A DNA stretch of 39,611 nt from contig CAJUMG010000018.1 in assembly GCA_910587335.1 (NCBI GenBank), positions 1 to 39,611 on the forward strand. Reading direction: 5' to 3'. The notes beneath the pieces are model-generated. The model searched no databases and was not told the origin of the DNA. It was given only the letters and a program-made list of their open reading frames with translations. A program made the position numbers and the translations under genes. This stretch comes from an uncultured Oscillospiraceae bacterium (GTDB taxonomy: Bacteria; Bacillota; Clostridia; Oscillospirales; Ruminococcaceae). This document shows, piece by piece, positions 15,658 through 22,847 of this stretch. Positions within the stretch are counted from its first letter, which is position 1. The number at the start of each line of letters is the position of its first letter.

Positions 15658-17565
15658 TTGATCCACATTACATTAAAGGACGGCGCTGTAAGGGAATTCG
15701 AAGCGCCGATCTCCCCCATGCAGATTGCTAAATCCATTGGCGAGGGACTGTATAAGGCCGTCTGTGTCGCAAAAATTGACGGAGTCGTTCGGGACCTGCG
15801 CACCCCCATTGAGAAGGACGCACAGGTGGAATTTCTCACCTTTGACGATGACGAAGGCAAGCGCGCCTTTTGGCACACCGCCTCCCACGTGATGGCGCAG
15901 GCAGTATTGCGGCTGTTTCCAAACGTAAAATGCGCCATTGGTCCGGCGATTAAAGATGGTTTTTACTATGATTTTGATGCGGAAAAGCCCTTTACGCCCG
16001 AGGATTTGGAAAAAATTGAAGCGGAAATGAAAAAGATCGTGAAGGAAGGCATTTTGTTGGAGCGGTTCGAGCTTCCGCCGGACGAGGCGCTGGAGCTGAT
16101 GAAAGAGGATCCTTACAAAGTAGAGCTCATCCAGGAGCATTCCGGTAAAGGAGAGTCCATCAGCTTTTTTAAGCAGGGCGATTTTACCGATCTGTGCGCC
16201 GGCCCTCATCTGCCGGATACCTCCCGAATCAAAGCGTTTAAGCTGACCTCCACCACCGGCGCCTACTGGCGAGGAGATTCCAACAAGCAGATGCTTTGCC
16301 GTGTATATGGCACCGCCTTTCCAAAAGCTTCCATGCTGGAAGCGCATCTGGCCGCTATCGAAGAAGCCAAGCGCCGCGATCACCGCAAGCTGGGCAAGGA
16401 ACTGGGGCTGTTCACCATCCTGGACGAAGGACCTGGATTCCCCTTCTTCCTGCCAAAAGGTATGATCTTAAAAAACACCCTGATCGACTATTGGCGTGAA
16501 ATTCATACCAAAGCGGGCTATCAGGAGATCTCGACGCCTATTATGCTCAACCAGGATCTGTGGCACCGCAGCGGCCACTGGGATCATTATAAAGACAATA
16601 TGTATACAACGGTGATTGACGATACCGATTTCGCCTTAAAGCCCATGAACTGTCCCGGCGGCATGCTGGTTTACAAGACCGAGCCTCACTCCTACCGCAG
16701 TTTGCCCCTTCGGGTCGGCGAATTGGGGCTGGTGCACCGGCATGAGCTATCCGGCGCGCTGCATGGGCTAATGCGTGTACGCTGCTTTACCCAGGACGAC
16801 GCCCACATCTTTATGACCAAAGAACAGATCAAAGATGAAATTATCGGCGTGGCAAAGCTAATTGACAGTGTTTACTCCTTATTCGGTTTCAAATACCATG
16901 TGGAGCTGTCCACCATGCCCGAAGACCATATCGGCAGTGATGCGGATTGGGAAACCGCCACCAACGCTTTGACAGCCGCTTTGCAGGAATTGGGCAAAGA
17001 ATATGTGGTCAACGAAGGAGACGGCGCTTTCTACGGTCCGAAAATCGACTTCCACCTGGAAGACTGCCTGGGCCGCACCTGGCAATGTGGTACCATTCAG
17101 CTGGACATGCAGATGCCGGAGCGGTTTGAGCTGGAATACACCGGCGCAGACGGCGAAAAGCACCGTCCGGTCATGATCCACCGGGTGGTATTTGGCAGTA
17201 TCGAGCGATTCATTGGCATCCTCATCGAGCATTTCGCCGGCGCATTCCCTGTCTGGCTCAGCCCGGTGCAGGTTTCGGTCCTGCCGATTACCGACCGGCA
17301 GCATGAGGCGGCGTCTAAAATCAAGGATCAACTAGCACAGGCCGGCGTTCGGGCCGAGTTGGATGGGCGAAGCGAAAAGATCGGCTATAAAATTCGTGAA
17401 GCACAGCTGCAAAAGATCCCCTACATGCTGGTTATCGGCGACAAAGAACTGGAAAACGGCACCGTTTCGGTCCGCAGCCGGAAAGGCGTGGATTTAGGCG
17501 CCATGCCGCTTAAGGATTTTATTACCAAAGTGAAAGGCGAGATCGACAGCCGTTCCAACGATTAA
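15658..17565 (+). CDS. thrS: threonine--tRNA ligase
   Basis: A 635-residue class II threonyl-tRNA synthetase that charges tRNA-Thr. The TGS domain (MIHITLKDGAVREFEAPISP, residues 1-20 onward) leads to the editing domain with HTASHVMAQAV (about 75-85), then the catalytic core with the zinc Cys in NCPGGM (about 327-332), motif 2 RCFTQDDAHIF, motif 3 with GSIERFIGILIEHF, and the C-terminal anticodon domain. The start is TTG at 15658 with AAAGGA 9 bases upstream. An ATG at 15648 is out of frame, so TTG is needed to give the standard N-terminus. Expression is governed by the T-box just upstream. A hairpin terminator follows. Confidence 0.97.
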   Translation: MIHITLKDGAVREFEAPISPMQIAKSIGEGLYKAVCVAKIDGVVRDLRTPIEKDAQVEFLTFDDDEGKRAFWHTASHVMAQAVLRLFPNVKCAIGPAIKDGFYYDFDAEKPFTPEDLEKIEAEMKKIVKEGILLERFELPPDEALELMKEDPYKVELIQEHSGKGESISFFKQGDFTDLCAGPHLPDTSRIKAFKLTSTTGAYWRGDSNKQMLCRVYGTAFPKASMLEAHLAAIEEAKRRDHRKLGKELGLFTILDEGPGFPFFLPKGMILKNTLIDYWREIHTKAGYQEISTPIMLNQDLWHRSGHWDHYKDNMYTTVIDDTDFALKPMNCPGGMLVYKTEPHSYRSLPLRVGELGLVHRHELSGALHGLMRVRCFTQDDAHIFMTKEQIKDEIIGVAKLIDSVYSLFGFKYHVELSTMPEDHIGSDADWETATNALTAALQELGKEYVVNEGDGAFYGPKIDFHLEDCLGRTWQCGTIQLDMQMPERFELEYTGADGEKHRPVMIHRVVFGSIERFIGILIEHFAGAFPVWLSPVQVSVLPITDRQHEAASKIKDQLAQAGVRAELDGRSEKIGYKIREAQLQKIPYMLVIGDKELENGTVSVRSRKGVDLGAMPLKDFITKVKGEIDSRSND

Positions 17566-17576
17566 AAAGCTAAATA

Positions 17577-17608
17577 AAAAGGACTCCCGATGGGGAGTCC
17601 TTTTTATT
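17577..17608 (+). terminator. terminator of thrS
   Basis: GGACTCCCGATGGGGAGTCC forms a hairpin followed by TTTTTATTT, right after the thrS stop. Confidence 0.9.
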
Positions 17609-17623
17609 TGAACAATCGTTTAG

Positions 17624-17794
17624 CTAAAGTGCCCGCTCCAACTGCCGTACAAATTTCTCCAGCCCCACTTGATCCTCCTAGTCAAAACGAGCCCAGACGG
17701 GACTATCAATATCCAGTACGCCAAAGATTTTTCCGTCTTTGTAAAATGGCAGGACAATCTCTGAACGGGAGGCACTGTCACAGGCAATATGTCC
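17624..17794 (-). pseudogene. 3' remnant of a free methionine-(R)-sulfoxide reductase (GAF domain)
   Basis: The minus-strand frame from 17794 reads GHIACDSASRSEIVLPF, then YKDGKIFGVLDIDSPVWARFD, then an in-frame TAG (17680-17678), then EDQVGLEKFVRQLERAL and a stop at 17624. This is the C-terminal third of a GAF-type fRMsr (MsrC family), including the GHIACD catalytic cysteine region. The N-terminal two thirds are absent and the TAG lies where the family has a coding residue, so the copy is dead. Its upstream edge is joined directly to the 3' end of the GNAT gene. Confidence 0.82.
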
Positions 17795-18245
17795 CCTCAA
17801 ACAAATGAGGCTTCGTTTTTTCATTCAAAGGCAGCAAAAACCGAAGGTGGCTTTCTTCCATCCCCAGCGCCCGATAAAAACGATGTGCGTCCGTTCGCCC
17901 ACGATTGCAAGCCACTTCAATCAGCTCACAGTCTCTTTCTTTCGCCCAGGTACACGCCTGCGAGAACAGCTCTCGTCCAATCCCTCGGCTGCGGCATTCT
18001 TCTAAAACGGCAAACTCCAAAATCTCCGCCACCGGATTTTCATGGTGCAGCTGGCGCTCAAAGCGCAAATTCAGCATCCCGGCAACCAGACCATCCTCCT
18101 CCCACACCAAGCAATGATAGTTCGGGTTGCTCAGCTGGAACCGGTATGCTTTTTGAAAGCTGCTCCAGTCCAGCTTTTTTCCCTCTAACACGCAGACCAG
18201 ACGATACACGGCGAGCTCGTCGCCCTCTTCACAGATCCGATACAC
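17778..18245 (-). CDS. GNAT family N-acetyltransferase with a chimeric C-terminus
   Basis: A 155-residue acetyltransferase of the GNAT fold. The acetyl-CoA-binding region AEILEFAVLEECRSRGIGRELF (given as AEILEFAVLEE and CRSRGIGRELF, about residues 75-96) contains the R/Q-x-x-G-x-G/A signature, and HRFYRALGMEES is the usual beta6-beta7 segment. The substrate is unknown. GTG at 18245 is chosen for the GGGGG ribosome site 7 bases upstream; ATG at 18269 lacks one. The last residues (GTYCL) are encoded by the fused fRMsr fragment read in another frame, so the natural 3' end has probably been replaced. It lies downstream of rex, after a terminator. Confidence 0.8.
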   Translation of the reverse strand: MYRICEEGDELAVYRLVCVLEGKKLDWSSFQKAYRFQLSNPNYHCLVWEEDGLVAGMLNLRFERQLHHENPVAEILEFAVLEECRSRGIGRELFSQACTWAKERDCELIEVACNRGRTDAHRFYRALGMEESHLRFLLPLNEKTKPHLFEGTYCL

Positions 18246-18263
18246 AAGCAATCCCCCTTTGTA

Positions 18264-18292
18264 ATACAAAAGGCCTGGACAAAAAGCCAGGC
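18264..18292 (-). terminator. terminator of rex
   Basis: On the minus strand GGCCTGG ... CCAGGCC is followed by TTTTGT, between rex and the GNAT gene. Confidence 0.7.
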
Positions 18293-18305
18293 CAACGGCA
18301 AAACT

Positions 18306-18953
18306 CTATTCTTTTTCCCTATTTTCCAACGCCTGCATCTCATAGCACAGGGTCATCAGGCTATCCCCCAAATGGACGTTTTCTACTGCTAATCCAGGAT
18401 AATGAACACTGATATCATAATGGCTAAAATTCCAAAAGCCCTTTACTCCCAGCTCTACGAGACGGCGGACCAGATCCTGAGAGGCCATTTTCGGCACACA
18501 CAGAATTGCAACCGACGGATTTTCCCGCCGGCAAAATTCCTCCAGCTTGTCCGTATGCTGAATCGGGATATCCGCCAGCATTTCTCCTGCAAAATTCTCA
18601 TTCTGGTCAAAAATACCAATGATCGAGAATCCTTTTTCCAAAAAATCCATATGGGCCAGGATGGCACGGCCCAAGTTGCCAGCGCCGATTAAAATGGTCT
18701 TTTTTTGCAGACTCAGCCCCAAAATCTTTCCAATTTCGTCCCTTAGTGCCACCACATTATAACCATATCCCTGCTGCCCAAATCCCCCAAAACAGTTTAA
18801 ATCCTGACGAATCTGGGATGCTGTCAACCCCATCTTTGCCGAAAGCTCGCCGGACGAAATTCTCTGAACGCCGTTTTCTGCAAGCATTCCTAAAAAGCGA
18901 TAATAACGCGGCATCCGCCGGATAACCGACGTGGAAACCTGCTTTTCGCTCAT
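18306..18953 (-). CDS. rex: redox-sensing transcriptional repressor Rex
   Basis: A 215-residue Rex, which leaves DNA when NADH rises and so controls fermentation and redox genes. The N-terminal winged helix has RRMPRYYRFLGML (about residues 12-24) and the recognition segment MGLTASQIRQDLNCFGGFG (about 41-59). The Rossmann domain contains LIGAGNLGRAIL (about 87-98), and the C-terminal swapped helix follows. ATG at 18953 has AGGAGG shortly upstream. The promoter upstream carries a Rex-like operator (19002-19019), indicating autoregulation. DUF896 and PHP genes precede it on the same strand, but the strong promoter suggests separate transcription. Confidence 0.97.
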   Translation of the reverse strand: MSEKQVSTSVIRRMPRYYRFLGMLAENGVQRISSGELSAKMGLTASQIRQDLNCFGGFGQQGYGYNVVALRDEIGKILGLSLQKKTILIGAGNLGRAILAHMDFLEKGFSIIGIFDQNENFAGEMLADIPIQHTDKLEEFCRRENPSVAILCVPKMASQDLVRRLVELGVKGFWNFSHYDISVHYPGLAVENVHLGDSLMTLCYEMQALENREKE

Positions 18954-18989
18954 ATCCGCTTCCTCCTCGACTTATGTTCCGTTCTTTCC

Positions 18990-19019
18990 ATTGTAACACC
19001 ATTGATAATCTCTTGTCAA
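18990..19019 (-). promoter_or_regulatory. promoter of rex
   Basis: Minus-strand TTGACA (19019-19014), an 18-bp spacer and TACAAT (18995-18990). The -35 lies inside the Rex-like operator. Confidence 0.75.
19002..19019 (-). promoter_or_regulatory. Rex-like operator overlapping the rex -35 box
   Basis: The minus strand reads TTGACAAGAGATTATCAA, matching the Rex consensus TTGTTAA-N4-TTAACAA at 11 of 14 defined positions. The flanks extend the dyad with CCA and TGG. Rex bound here would block RNA polymerase at its own promoter. Confidence 0.6.
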
Positions 19020-19039
19020 TGGCAAGACCGAAAGCACAG

Positions 19040-19243
19040 TTAGGTCCGGCGCTGAACCTTATGTTTATTGCCTTTCTCATCTACAACATAGGTGTTGTCT
19101 AATGTGCTAGTCAAATCCTGCCGAATGGCGGCCAGATACTCCTGTCGCAGCGCCGCCTGCTCCTTTTTTTCTTCCTCGCTCAAGCCAACAGACCGCTGCT
19201 TGCGGGATAGCTGCCCAATGCGTTCCAGCTTACTCTTTTCCAT
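19040..19243 (-). CDS. DUF896 (YnzC-like) family small protein
   Basis: A 67-residue protein with the DUF896 pattern: LERIGQLSRKQRSVGLSEEE near the N-terminus, ALRQEYLAAIRQDLTSTLDN in the middle and a charged end. The family (including SOS-linked YneA-operon protein YnzC of Bacillus) folds as a helical hairpin; its function is not established. ATG at 19243 has AAAGGAG 6 bases upstream, and that ribosome site overlaps the spacer right after the PHP phosphatase stop, so the two genes are co-transcribed. Confidence 0.88.
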   Translation of the reverse strand: MEKSKLERIGQLSRKQRSVGLSEEEKKEQAALRQEYLAAIRQDLTSTLDNTYVVDEKGNKHKVQRRT

Positions 19244-19255
19244 CTTTGCTCCTTT

Positions 19256-20053
19256 CTACCGGCCAAAATCAAGATACGGTATCCGGTCAACTAAATGGGC
19301 TTTATAGCCTTTCAGCAGGCGAAGCCCCTCTTCGCGCAAGCTGTCATCCTCCAAGGCGCGGGGCGAATGAGCATCCACCCCAATAATAACGTCACAGCCC
19401 TCCGCCGCGGCAATTTGCCAAAACAGGTGGTGCGGATACTGTTCCTTACCCGTTCGCCGATTATCCAACGCGCCGCACAGATTACATTCCAGCGCAAAAC
19501 CCATTTCTTTTGCGGCGCGGCAAAGACGAACACTGGCTTTCTCACAATATCCGTCAAAGGATGGGTAACCGCGCATAAACAGGTCTGGATGGGCCAAATA
19601 GGCATATAACCCTGTGGACATTCCCTCCAAAGCGCTGTCCACATACCGATTCAGCATCATTTCATCTACTACAGCGCGTCCAAAATAGATGCCTTTTTCC
19701 TCGCTGTATTCAAAATGATTACCCAAAATAATATAGTCCAGTTTTTCCTTTTGAACCATCCGGCGCAGCCATTCCATGTACGGAGGGAAATACTCGCATT
19801 CCAGCCCGACGCGGATATCGATCTTGTCCTTGTATTTTTCCTTTAAGGCCCGAATGCTTTTTAAATATCCCTGTAAGCCCTGCTGGGGGTCCATCCGCAT
19901 GTGGGAGCGGTAATTGCTGGAAAACTTCCAAGGGCAATGGTCCGCAAACCCCAAAATCTGATATTTCCCGGCGATGGCGCTTAAAACGTACGCTTCATCC
20001 TCGCCGGACGCATGGCCGCAACGAAATGTGTGCGTATGGAAATTTGTTTTCAT
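19256..20053 (-). CDS. PHP domain phosphatase, HisJ-like (histidinol-phosphatase family)
   Basis: A 265-residue PHP-superfamily metallophosphoesterase. The HTHTFRCGHA start (about residues 5-14), the GFADHCPW block (about 36-43), GLECEYFP (about 80-87), the GNHFEYSE block (about 106-113) and the late GVDAHSP (about 223-229) are the usual metal-binding His/Asp/Glu motifs. It resembles HisJ, which removes phosphate from histidinol phosphate, but no other his genes lie here, so another small phosphate ester is possible. ATG at 20053 is chosen for GGAGGAG 6 bases upstream. It lies in an apparent GNAT-PHP-DUF896 operon. Confidence 0.88.
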   Translation of the reverse strand: MKTNFHTHTFRCGHASGEDEAYVLSAIAGKYQILGFADHCPWKFSSNYRSHMRMDPQQGLQGYLKSIRALKEKYKDKIDIRVGLECEYFPPYMEWLRRMVQKEKLDYIILGNHFEYSEEKGIYFGRAVVDEMMLNRYVDSALEGMSTGLYAYLAHPDLFMRGYPSFDGYCEKASVRLCRAAKEMGFALECNLCGALDNRRTGKEQYPHHLFWQIAAAEGCDVIIGVDAHSPRALEDDSLREEGLRLLKGYKAHLVDRIPYLDFGR

Positions 20054-20077
20054 GAAAGTCTCCTCCACTTTTTGGGA

Positions 20078-20527
20078 TCATCTGTCAATTATCTGGCGCA
20101 GAACGATCATGTCAATACATTGTTCTTCCCCTTCCAGAATCGGTTCCGGGTAAAAATCTGTAAAAAACCGGGGGATCGTATGGTCATAGGAAAAGCCGCA
20201 CTTTTCATAAAAGGTCAGATTACCTGTGGAAGTATCCGCCGTACCAACCAAAAGAACCGCGCCTAGCGGCAGCCGGCTTTTCACCTCATTCACAAGCGCT
20301 TTGCCGATTCCCTTCCCCTGCCAGTCTGGAGCTACCGCGAGATTTTTGATCTCCCAGGTATTCTTCTCCACCGGGCAATAGACGATCATGCCGATTGTTT
20401 TCCCGCACTCTGCCGCAGTAAGCACCGTGCTTTGGGATAAATACCGATCTATCATCGGCTCATAAGGGTCTGCTAACAGCAGCAAATCTAAAAATTGTTT
20501 CGGATTGGAACAGCTGAAAATTTCCAT
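20078..20527 (-). CDS. GNAT family N-acetyltransferase
   Basis: A 149-residue GNAT protein. The acetyl-CoA pyrophosphate loop is visible in IKNLAVAPDWQGKGIGKALV (about residues 60-79), with the Q-x-x-G-I-G-K pattern, and TGNLTFYEKCGFSYD (about 103-117) is the late motif B segment. The substrate cannot be told from sequence. ATG at 20527 has AGAGGAG 6-7 bases upstream. It is the first gene of the minus-strand group that continues with the PHP phosphatase and DUF896. Confidence 0.88.
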   Translation of the reverse strand: MEIFSCSNPKQFLDLLLLADPYEPMIDRYLSQSTVLTAAECGKTIGMIVYCPVEKNTWEIKNLAVAPDWQGKGIGKALVNEVKSRLPLGAVLLVGTADTSTGNLTFYEKCGFSYDHTIPRFFTDFYPEPILEGEEQCIDMIVLRQIIDR

Positions 20528-20562
20528 GCTTTCTCCTCTTTCAAACAGTAACTATGAACTTA

Positions 20563-20571
20563 ATTGTATCA
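20563..20571 (-). promoter_or_regulatory. extended -10 promoter of the GNAT-PHP-DUF896 group
   Basis: Minus-strand TGATACAAT (20571-20563) is an extended -10; the -35 position is only a T-run. Confidence 0.4.
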
Positions 20572-20643
20572 CAGAAAACACAGAAAAAAAAGATGAATCA
20601 CCCAGTCCTTTTCACCAATTTACTTTAAAGCGAAAAATTTTTC

Positions 20644-20672
20644 TTTACTTTTGTGCTTTCCTGTGCTATACT
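20644..20672 (+). promoter_or_regulatory. promoter of the aroF-tyrA operon
   Basis: TTTACT (20644-20649), a 17-bp spacer and TATACT (20667-20672) preceded by TGC, an extended -10. The transcript would begin near 20679, just before the leader peptide ribosome site. Confidence 0.75.
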
Positions 20673-20701
20673 GTTAATAAATTCAGAGAGGATGCATTGT
20701 T

Positions 20702-20803
20702 ATGGCTCGTTTTCTTATGACAGCAGCATATTATTACTACGGCTTTGCGTATTCGTACGACAAGGTCTTATTTGCTGTTGCTGCCAAACAAAAACCGCTA
20801 TAG
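20702..20803 (+). CDS. tyrosine-rich leader peptide of the aroF-tyrA operon
   Basis: A 33-residue open frame with GAGAGG about 10 bases upstream. It encodes MARFLMTAAYYYYGFAYSYD and then KVLFAVAAKQKPL. It has six Tyr (residues 10-13, 17, 19) and three Phe. It lies between the promoter and a terminator ahead of DAHP synthase and prephenate dehydrogenase genes, as expected for ribosome-mediated attenuation by charged tRNA-Tyr. It was not a separate predicted gene, but composition, position and RNA pairing agree. The peptide itself probably has no other role. Confidence 0.82.
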   Translation: MARFLMTAAYYYYGFAYSYDKVLFAVAAKQKPL

Positions 20804-20867
20804 CGTTTCCTTTCGGAAAGACGCAAGACACGGTCCCGCAGCAAAGCAGCTGCGGGACTTTTTGTTT
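20720..20867 (+). promoter_or_regulatory. transcription attenuator of aroF-tyrA
   Basis: Three mutually exclusive pairings can be drawn. Segment 1 GCAGCA (20723-20728), just before the Tyr codons, pairs with segment 2 TGCTGC (20779-20784). Segment 2 extended, GCTGTTGCTGC (20774-20784), pairs with segment 3 GCAGCAA plus CAGC (20838-20850) as an antiterminator with a 2-nt bulge. Segments 3 and 4 form the terminator. A ribosome stalled on the Tyr codons (20729-20758) covers segment 1, freeing segment 2 to block the terminator. Confidence 0.72.
20833..20867 (+). terminator. attenuator terminator of aroF-tyrA
   Basis: GTCCCGCAGC (20833-20842) pairs perfectly with GCTGCGGGAC (20849-20858), followed by TTTTTGTTTG. 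Confidence 0.9.
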
Positions 20868-20897
20868 GCAAAATTATTTGAAGTGAGGAGAAGTAAA

Positions 20898-21902
20898 ATG
20901 GTAATCGTACTCAAACAAAATCCCGATGAGGGGAAACTGGAAGAACTGATGAAACGTCTGCGCGGTATGGGGTTAGATATTCACCAATCCCAGGGGCAAA
21001 GCTCCAAGCTCCTTGGGTTGGTTGGAGACACCTCCGCTGTGGATATCGACGCGTTAAGCGCGCTGGATATTGTTGAAACGGTAAAACGGATTCAGGAACC
21101 GTATAAAAACGCCAACCGAAAATTCCACCCAGCGGATACGGTGATCAAGATCGGCGGCGCCAAAATCGGCGGCGGAAATTTCGCAGTAATCGCCGGTCCT
21201 TGTTCGGTGGAATCCCGGGAGCAGCTTTGCTCCGTCGCGGTGGATGTAAAAAAGTCCGGCGCTTCGATGCTGCGCGGCGGCGCGTTTAAGCCGCGTACCT
21301 CCCCATACGCTTTTCAGGGACTGCGAGGCGATGGAATCAAGCTTTTGTTAGAGGCAAAAAAAGAAACCGGCCTTCCTATCGTCACTGAAATTATGGATCT
21401 GTCCCAGCTGTACCTTTTCGATGAAGTGGATGTCATTCAGGTGGGTGCGCGGAACATGCAGAATTTCGAAATGCTCAAAGAGCTGGGACATCTGCACAAG
21501 CCGATTCTATTAAAGCGGGGCCTGTCCAGTACCCTACAGGAGCTTTTGATGAGCGCTGAGTACATCATGGCCGGCGGCAATCAGCAGGTCATCCTCTGCG
21601 AGCGCGGAATCCGCACCTTTGAAACCGCCACCCGCAATACGTTGGATCTTTCCGCTATCCCGGCGCTGCGCGCCATGACCCATCTGCCGATTGTGATTGA
21701 TCCAAGCCATGCCACCGGATATGCTACTATGGTAAAGCCCATGTCCGTTGCGGCAGCGGCAGCCGGCGCCGATGGACTGATGATCGAGGTGCATAATGAC
21801 CCTGCCAACGCTTTGTGCGACGGGCAGCAGTCTTTGACCCCCGCTCAGTTTGACGAGACCATGCAGGCGGTACAGGCGGTGCTGCCATTTGCCTGCCGGT
21901 AG
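20898..21902 (+). CDS. aroF: 3-deoxy-7-phosphoheptulonate (DAHP) synthase
   Basis: A 334-residue DAHP synthase of the AroF/AroG type I-beta class with an N-terminal ferredoxin-like regulatory domain, as in Thermotoga. It joins phosphoenolpyruvate and erythrose-4-phosphate, the first step of aromatic amino acid synthesis. The regulatory domain (about residues 1-65) probably gives allosteric inhibition by Tyr or Phe. The barrel has AGPCSVES (about 97-104), RGGAFKPRTSPYAFQG (about 127-142), VGARNMQNFEML (about 186-197), KRGLSSTLQE and IDPSHATG (about 270-277). ATG at 20898 has GAGGAG 7 bases upstream; the open frame continues upstream through the attenuator but that part is not coding. tyrA follows 20 bases later. 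Confidence 0.97.
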   Translation: MVIVLKQNPDEGKLEELMKRLRGMGLDIHQSQGQSSKLLGLVGDTSAVDIDALSALDIVETVKRIQEPYKNANRKFHPADTVIKIGGAKIGGGNFAVIAGPCSVESREQLCSVAVDVKKSGASMLRGGAFKPRTSPYAFQGLRGDGIKLLLEAKKETGLPIVTEIMDLSQLYLFDEVDVIQVGARNMQNFEMLKELGHLHKPILLKRGLSSTLQELLMSAEYIMAGGNQQVILCERGIRTFETATRNTLDLSAIPALRAMTHLPIVIDPSHATGYATMVKPMSVAAAAAGADGLMIEVHNDPANALCDGQQSLTPAQFDETMQAVQAVLPFACR

Positions 21903-21922
21903 TCGGAAAGGAGGAAAACACC

Positions 21923-22753
21923 ATGCAGATCGGGATCGTCGGGCTGGGACTCATCGGCGGTTCTCTGGCCAAAGCAGCCAAGAAACAAACCCAACACACC
22001 GTTTTAGGCTTTGATCAAGACAAAAGGGTTTTGCAGAACGCATTGACCACCGGCGCGATTGACGGTACGCTGCCTTCTTCCGCATTGCCGGACTGCCAAA
22101 TCGTGTTGGTCGCGCTGTATCCACAAGCTACGGTGGACTACATTCTCTCCCACAAAACCGATTTTGGCCCCCATACCATCGTCGTCGATTGCTGTGGTGT
22201 AAAAGAGGTTGTCTGTTCCCCTTGTGAAGCCGCCGCCACAGAGTATGGCTTCACCTTCATCGGCGGGCATCCGATGGCGGGAATTGAACATTCCGGCTTT
22301 GCCCATTCCAAGGCCGATCTTTTTGTCGGCGCCTCGATGATTTTAACGCCGCCGGTAAAAAGCAATCCGGCGGCGGTAAAAAGTGTATCCGACTTTTGCC
22401 GTGAATTGGGTTTTGAACGCATCCAGCTGTCCACCCCAACGGAACATGACCGGATGATCGCCCTAACCTCCCAGCTGGCTCATATTCTGTCCAGCGCTTA
22501 TGTAAAAAGCCCGTCTGCGCTGACCCATGCCGGCTTTTCCGCCGGCAGCTTTAAGGATATGACCCGGGTCGCCCGCTTAAATGAAAATATGTGGACCGAG
22601 CTTTTTTTTGACAACCGGCCTGCACTGCTGAGCGAAATCGAAGGGCTGATTCAGCGCCTGGAAGAATACGCCGCGGCCTTACGGCAAAATGACCGGGAAA
22701 GCATGCGTCTTTTATTAAAAGAAGGCCGTGAACGAAAAGAAATCGTGGGTTAA
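21923..22753 (+). CDS. tyrA: prephenate dehydrogenase
   Basis: A 276-residue TyrA that oxidatively decarboxylates prephenate to 4-hydroxyphenylpyruvate, the tyrosine branch of aromatic synthesis. The Rossmann motif GLGLIGGS (residues 7-14) binds NAD(P)+, GGHPMAGIEHSGF (about 113-125) holds the catalytic His region, and the helical dimerisation domain carries TPTEHDRMIALTSQLAHILS (about 171-190). No ACT domain is present. ATG at 21923 follows AAAGGAGG closely. It is translated from the aroF transcript, so the Tyr-codon attenuator upstream would give end-product control. Confidence 0.96.
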   Translation: MQIGIVGLGLIGGSLAKAAKKQTQHTVLGFDQDKRVLQNALTTGAIDGTLPSSALPDCQIVLVALYPQATVDYILSHKTDFGPHTIVVDCCGVKEVVCSPCEAAATEYGFTFIGGHPMAGIEHSGFAHSKADLFVGASMILTPPVKSNPAAVKSVSDFCRELGFERIQLSTPTEHDRMIALTSQLAHILSSAYVKSPSALTHAGFSAGSFKDMTRVARLNENMWTELFFDNRPALLSEIEGLIQRLEEYAAALRQNDRESMRLLLKEGRERKEIVG

Positions 22754-22847
22754 CCGCCCCAAAAAGATAAACAGTCTGGCTTCTCCCTGTCTTTTTGAAT
22801 AGGTCAGGGAGAAATTCCCAAACATAAAACAGTTTAGGTGAACGACT

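Noticed and set aside
20745..20897. In-frame upstream extension of aroF
   Set aside because: It would translate through the attenuator terminator; the ribosome site and family N-terminus place the start at 20898.
22781..22813. Inverted repeat TTCTCCCTG / CAGGGAGAA after tyrA
   Set aside because: The T-run lies in the loop, not after the stem, so it is not called as a terminator; it may be weak or chance.
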